7,061 nt of DNA from CAYNNQ01 sp964398785 (GTDB lineage: Bacteria > Desulfobacterota > Desulfovibrionia > Desulfovibrionales > Desulfonatronovibrionaceae). The position numbers and the translations under genes are program-made. Shown here piece by piece: positions 4,112 through 7,061 of the stretch (position 1 is the first letter of the stretch; each line of letters starts with the position of its first letter). Below the pieces are notes generated by a model. The model was not told the origin of the DNA. It saw only the letters and a program-made list of their open reading frames with translations, and made no database searches. The DNA is taken from contig CAYNNQ010000064.1 of assembly GCA_964398785.1 (NCBI GenBank), positions 1 through 7,061 on the forward strand, written 5' to 3'.

Positions 4112-7061
4112 GTAAGAAACCGGGTGGGCGATACCCTGGATTTCGCCCAGGAAAAAAATGCAGGGAAGATCCGTTACCAATGGACGGCTAAGAACGTTCC
4201 CCGGGCTTACCCCGAGCCGAATATGCCTCCTTTTTACAAAGTGGCCCAGAGGGTGCTTGCAAGCACCATTACCGACTGGCAATGGCTTTCGAAATGGTAT
4301 TGGGACCTGTGCGAGCCGAATCTGAACAAAACATCGCCGGAAATGCGCGCAAAAGTACGCGAGCTGACCTCCGGACTTGATTCCGCGCCGCAAAAAATAA
4401 CAACCCTGTTCAACTGGGTTGCGCAAAAAATCAGATACCTGGGCCTGACACTTGAAAAAAACGCTCCCGGATATGAACCCCACCCGGTGGACATGACTTT
4501 CCGGGACCGGGCCGGAGTTTGCCGGGACAAGGCCGCCTTGCTCGCGGCGATGCTCAGGCTGGCCGGATTCAAGGCCTATCCCGTCCTGATCATGAACGGC
4601 CCCAAACGCGACCCGGAAGTCCCGACTCCCTTTTTCAACCACGCCATAACCGCGGTTAAAAAACCGGACGGTTCCTTCCTGCTCATGGACTCCACGGACG
4701 AGAATACGGCCCGGTTGTTTCCCGCCTATCTGAGCAACCAGAGCTACCTGGTGGCCACCCCCGAAGGCGAACCGCTCCGGACCTCGCCGACTGTCCCGGT
4801 CGAGGAAAACATGCTGCTCATTTCCACAAACGCCACGCTCACTTCCGATGGAAACGTGAGAGCCCGGACGAAATTCCTGTTTAAAGGCGTCAACGACAAC
4901 ATGTATCGCGGCCTTTTCGCCAGACAAAAAAAACGGGAAAGGAAACGCTTCCTGGAATCCCGCATCAGGAAGAAAATGCCCTCGGCGATCATAAAAAACT
5001 GCCGAATAAAACCGGCAAACATGCTTGACGTGTCTAAACCTTTAACCGCCGAGCTTAAATACCTGCTGCCGGACTATACCTTAAAAACCGAACAATCGGA
5101 GATATTGAATCTTCCCCGTCTCGCAAGCTCCCTGGGAGCGGTCCGCCGCGTTCTGGACAGCACCAAACTAAAAGAACGGGAATATCCGCTCTTTTCAAGG
5201 CTTACCTGCGGAGTACAGGAAAAAATCTCCCTTTCCCTGCCCCAGGATCTGCAGGGGAAAATCCATCCGCCCGGGGATCAAAACGCGTCCGCCCCGGGGG
5301 TTGAATGGTCAAGCGAATACACCCTGGCCGATCAAGCCATTAAATTCGAGGAAATCCTCGGGATAAAAAAGCCCGAATTTTCCCCGGCCGAATACAAAGG
5401 GCTCATCAATGTCCTTGGGGTAATGGAAACCGCCGGAGACAAAAAAATCATAGCCGAGGGAAAGCCTCAAAAAAACCAAGAAGCCGAATGGTACGCGAAA
5501 TATTCTCCGGACACGGTTCTAATCAACCGATCCACGCATATATACTTGCACGATGCGCATAACTGGACCGAGACCCAGACGGTTTCCAGAAAAATTCTCA
5601 CCTACGCCGGGAAAAAGGATAAAAGCGAACTCAAGATCGGCTTCAACCCGGCATGGGAACAGGTCGAGATCAAGGATGTCCGGGTAATCTCCCGGGAGGG
5701 ACGGGTAACCGAAATAGACGACAGCCGGATCAACGTAATGGATGCCGAATGGGCCGGAAAGGCCCCCAGATATCCGGCCGAAAAGATCATGGTCGTGAAT
5801 TTTCCGGCGGTGGGAGCCGGAAGCATCATCAAGTACACGACAATCAAAAACAAAACGGACCGGCCCTGCTTTAATCTGTGCGCCATATTGCGCGATACGG
5901 AGCCGATCCGCTCCCAGGCAATCATAATCAACGCGCCCCGGGATATGCATATCGACCTGGAGTATTCGGAAACCGGCTTCGGATTGGACAATAAATGGTG
6001 GAGAATCCCGAAAGACAAGGGAAACATAGAGGTTCATCCCCGGGGAGAAAGAACCGAGTACAGGATTGAAAAATCCTTTACCGCTCCCCTGCCCCGAGAA
6101 AGGAATGTTCCGCCGCTATTCACCTTTTGCCCCACTCTCGCGGGCAGCACGACAAGCTGGGATGAACTGGGGAAAAGATTCGAACAAGCCGCGCTCTCCA
6201 GGCTGAACAAGCCCGCCGGGGAAAAACTCCAAGCCTTGGCCGAGCGCTTTAAAGACATAAAGGACCGGGACCGGAGGATACAGGCCATACGCGACCATAT
6301 AGCCGAGAATATCGGCCTCGCCGGGCCGAAATCTTTCGATATCCCCCTGTCCGAGCTGAGCGCGCCGCAAAGGACTTTACAGGACGGGTACGGCAACAGC
6401 GCGGATCGTGCGCTTTTAACTTATAAACTTCTGGCTCTGAGCGGTTTTGATCCCGATCTTGTCCTTGAATCCAAGTTCCCCGGAGCCGCGGGAATTTCCG
6501 AGATCCTGCGCCGGTCACCCTCCCTCAACTGGTTTGATAAGGTTCTGGTCCGGGTAAAAAACTCGAAAGGCGAGCACATATTCCTAAACGGCGCGGATCA
6601 ATACGCCCGGCTGGGAACTACTCCCGGAAACGGAAAAACCGTTTTTTATCCCTCGAGCGCGGAAATATCGCGGATAGAATCACCGGATTTCGACCTGAAA
6701 ACCTCGAAAGACACGCAATACAATATCCGGCTTCGCGACAGCGGGGATGCCAGAATCAAAATCCAAACGACATACCGAGGAATGAATTATGCCGAGCTGA
6801 ACAAAAAAATGAGCACATCCTCCTCGGAAGAAATCAATCAATACATCCAGAAAAAAATAAGCGGATTCAACAGAGCGGCCGAATTACTCGGGGAGTATGC
6901 AATCGAGTTTGATTCATACCCGGGGCGGGAAAGTTTCCAACTTTCAGTGCCCGAGCTGGCCGAGGTGGAGAAAGGAACCATGATCCTGGACATCCCGGGG
7001 TTGATTGAAAAGATCAAGGGAGCCGGGACGAATTCCCGCAAACTGCCCCTGCTGCGCGAGG
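4112..7061 (+). CDS. Tandem DUF3857/transglutaminase-like protein, distal part, open at window end
   Basis: An open frame of 983 codons with no stop from the gap to the window edge; most likely the continuation of the gene starting at 3688. Residues below count from Val at 4112. Module 1: the end of the first DUF3857-like domain (to about 55), then a transglutaminase-like domain with the triad intact: Cys137 in GVCRDKAALL, His177 in FFNHAITAV, Asp193 in LLMDSTDEN. A β-rich C-terminal domain follows to about 450. Module 2: a second DUF3857-like domain from about 460, then a transglutaminase-like domain in which the equivalent residues are Asn762 (GYGNSADRALL), Lys810 (WFDKVLV) and Asn826 (FLNGAD), so it should be catalytically dead. 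A second β domain starts near 865. By analogy with module 1, about 100 residues remain beyond the window. Relatives occur in several Gram-negative phyla and have no firm function. Peptidase, cross-linking or scaffold roles at the envelope are inference. Confidence 0.88.

Noticed and set aside
4111..4191. A frameshift or early stop in the DUF3857 gene just after the gap
   Set aside because: The apparent stop arises only from translating through an arbitrary 100-N placeholder. The +1 frame from 4112 is open for 983 codons and continues the protein family.
4004..4927. A 307-codon ORF on the minus strand crossing the N run
   Set aside because: It is antisense to the transglutaminase-like frame, reads partly through Ns, and its composition (many Gly, Arg, Pro, Val) resembles a shadow frame with no recognisable domain.

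Overview
The window looks like a draft-assembly piece of a Gram-negative bacterial chromosome. It encodes an outer-membrane β-barrel protein with a terminal Phe, two proteins with Sec signal peptides, and Shine-Dalgarno sites of the GGAGG type. A gene read through an in-frame UGA as selenocysteine means the host must decode Sec. The GrdB-like selenoprotein together with a DUF2860 barrel would suit a sulfate-reducer-like member of the Desulfobacterota (old Deltaproteobacteria). That placement is inference, because there is no rRNA or phylogenetic marker here.

Layout. (1) Positions 71-816, minus strand: a two-gene unit, fluC (crcB, fluoride channel) followed by a DUF190 PII-like protein, with a weak terminator-like hairpin after it. 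(2) Positions 817-1029: a divergent intergenic region with a cluster of GGCAA/TTGCC elements. (3) Positions 1030-1986, plus strand: a DUF2860-type outer-membrane barrel protein. (4) Positions 2027-3440, minus strand, convergent with the barrel gene: a 402-residue selenoprotein of the glycine/betaine/sarcosine/proline reductase B family, with a UxxC motif at residues 154-157. Directly after it lies a ~64-codon remnant of the C-terminus of an AEC-type transporter. A standard gene caller would split the selenoprotein into two genes at the UGA. (5) Positions 3441-3687: a divergent promoter region. (6) Position 3688 to the right edge, plus strand: one very long exported protein, interrupted by a run of 100 Ns and open at the window end. 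It is an internal tandem duplication, each half consisting of a DUF3857-like β domain, a transglutaminase-like domain and a C-terminal β domain. The first half keeps the Cys-His-Asp triad and the second has lost all three residues.

The units do not form one pathway. The left unit is fluoride efflux with its usual DUF190 companion. The barrel protein and the DUF3857/transglutaminase protein are both envelope proteins of unknown role. The selenoprotein stands apart from any glycine- or proline-reductase partner genes. The points most worth following are the recoded UGA, the active/inactive duplicated transglutaminase, and the true size of the assembly gap, for which the internal duplication predicts roughly 350 missing bases rather than 100.
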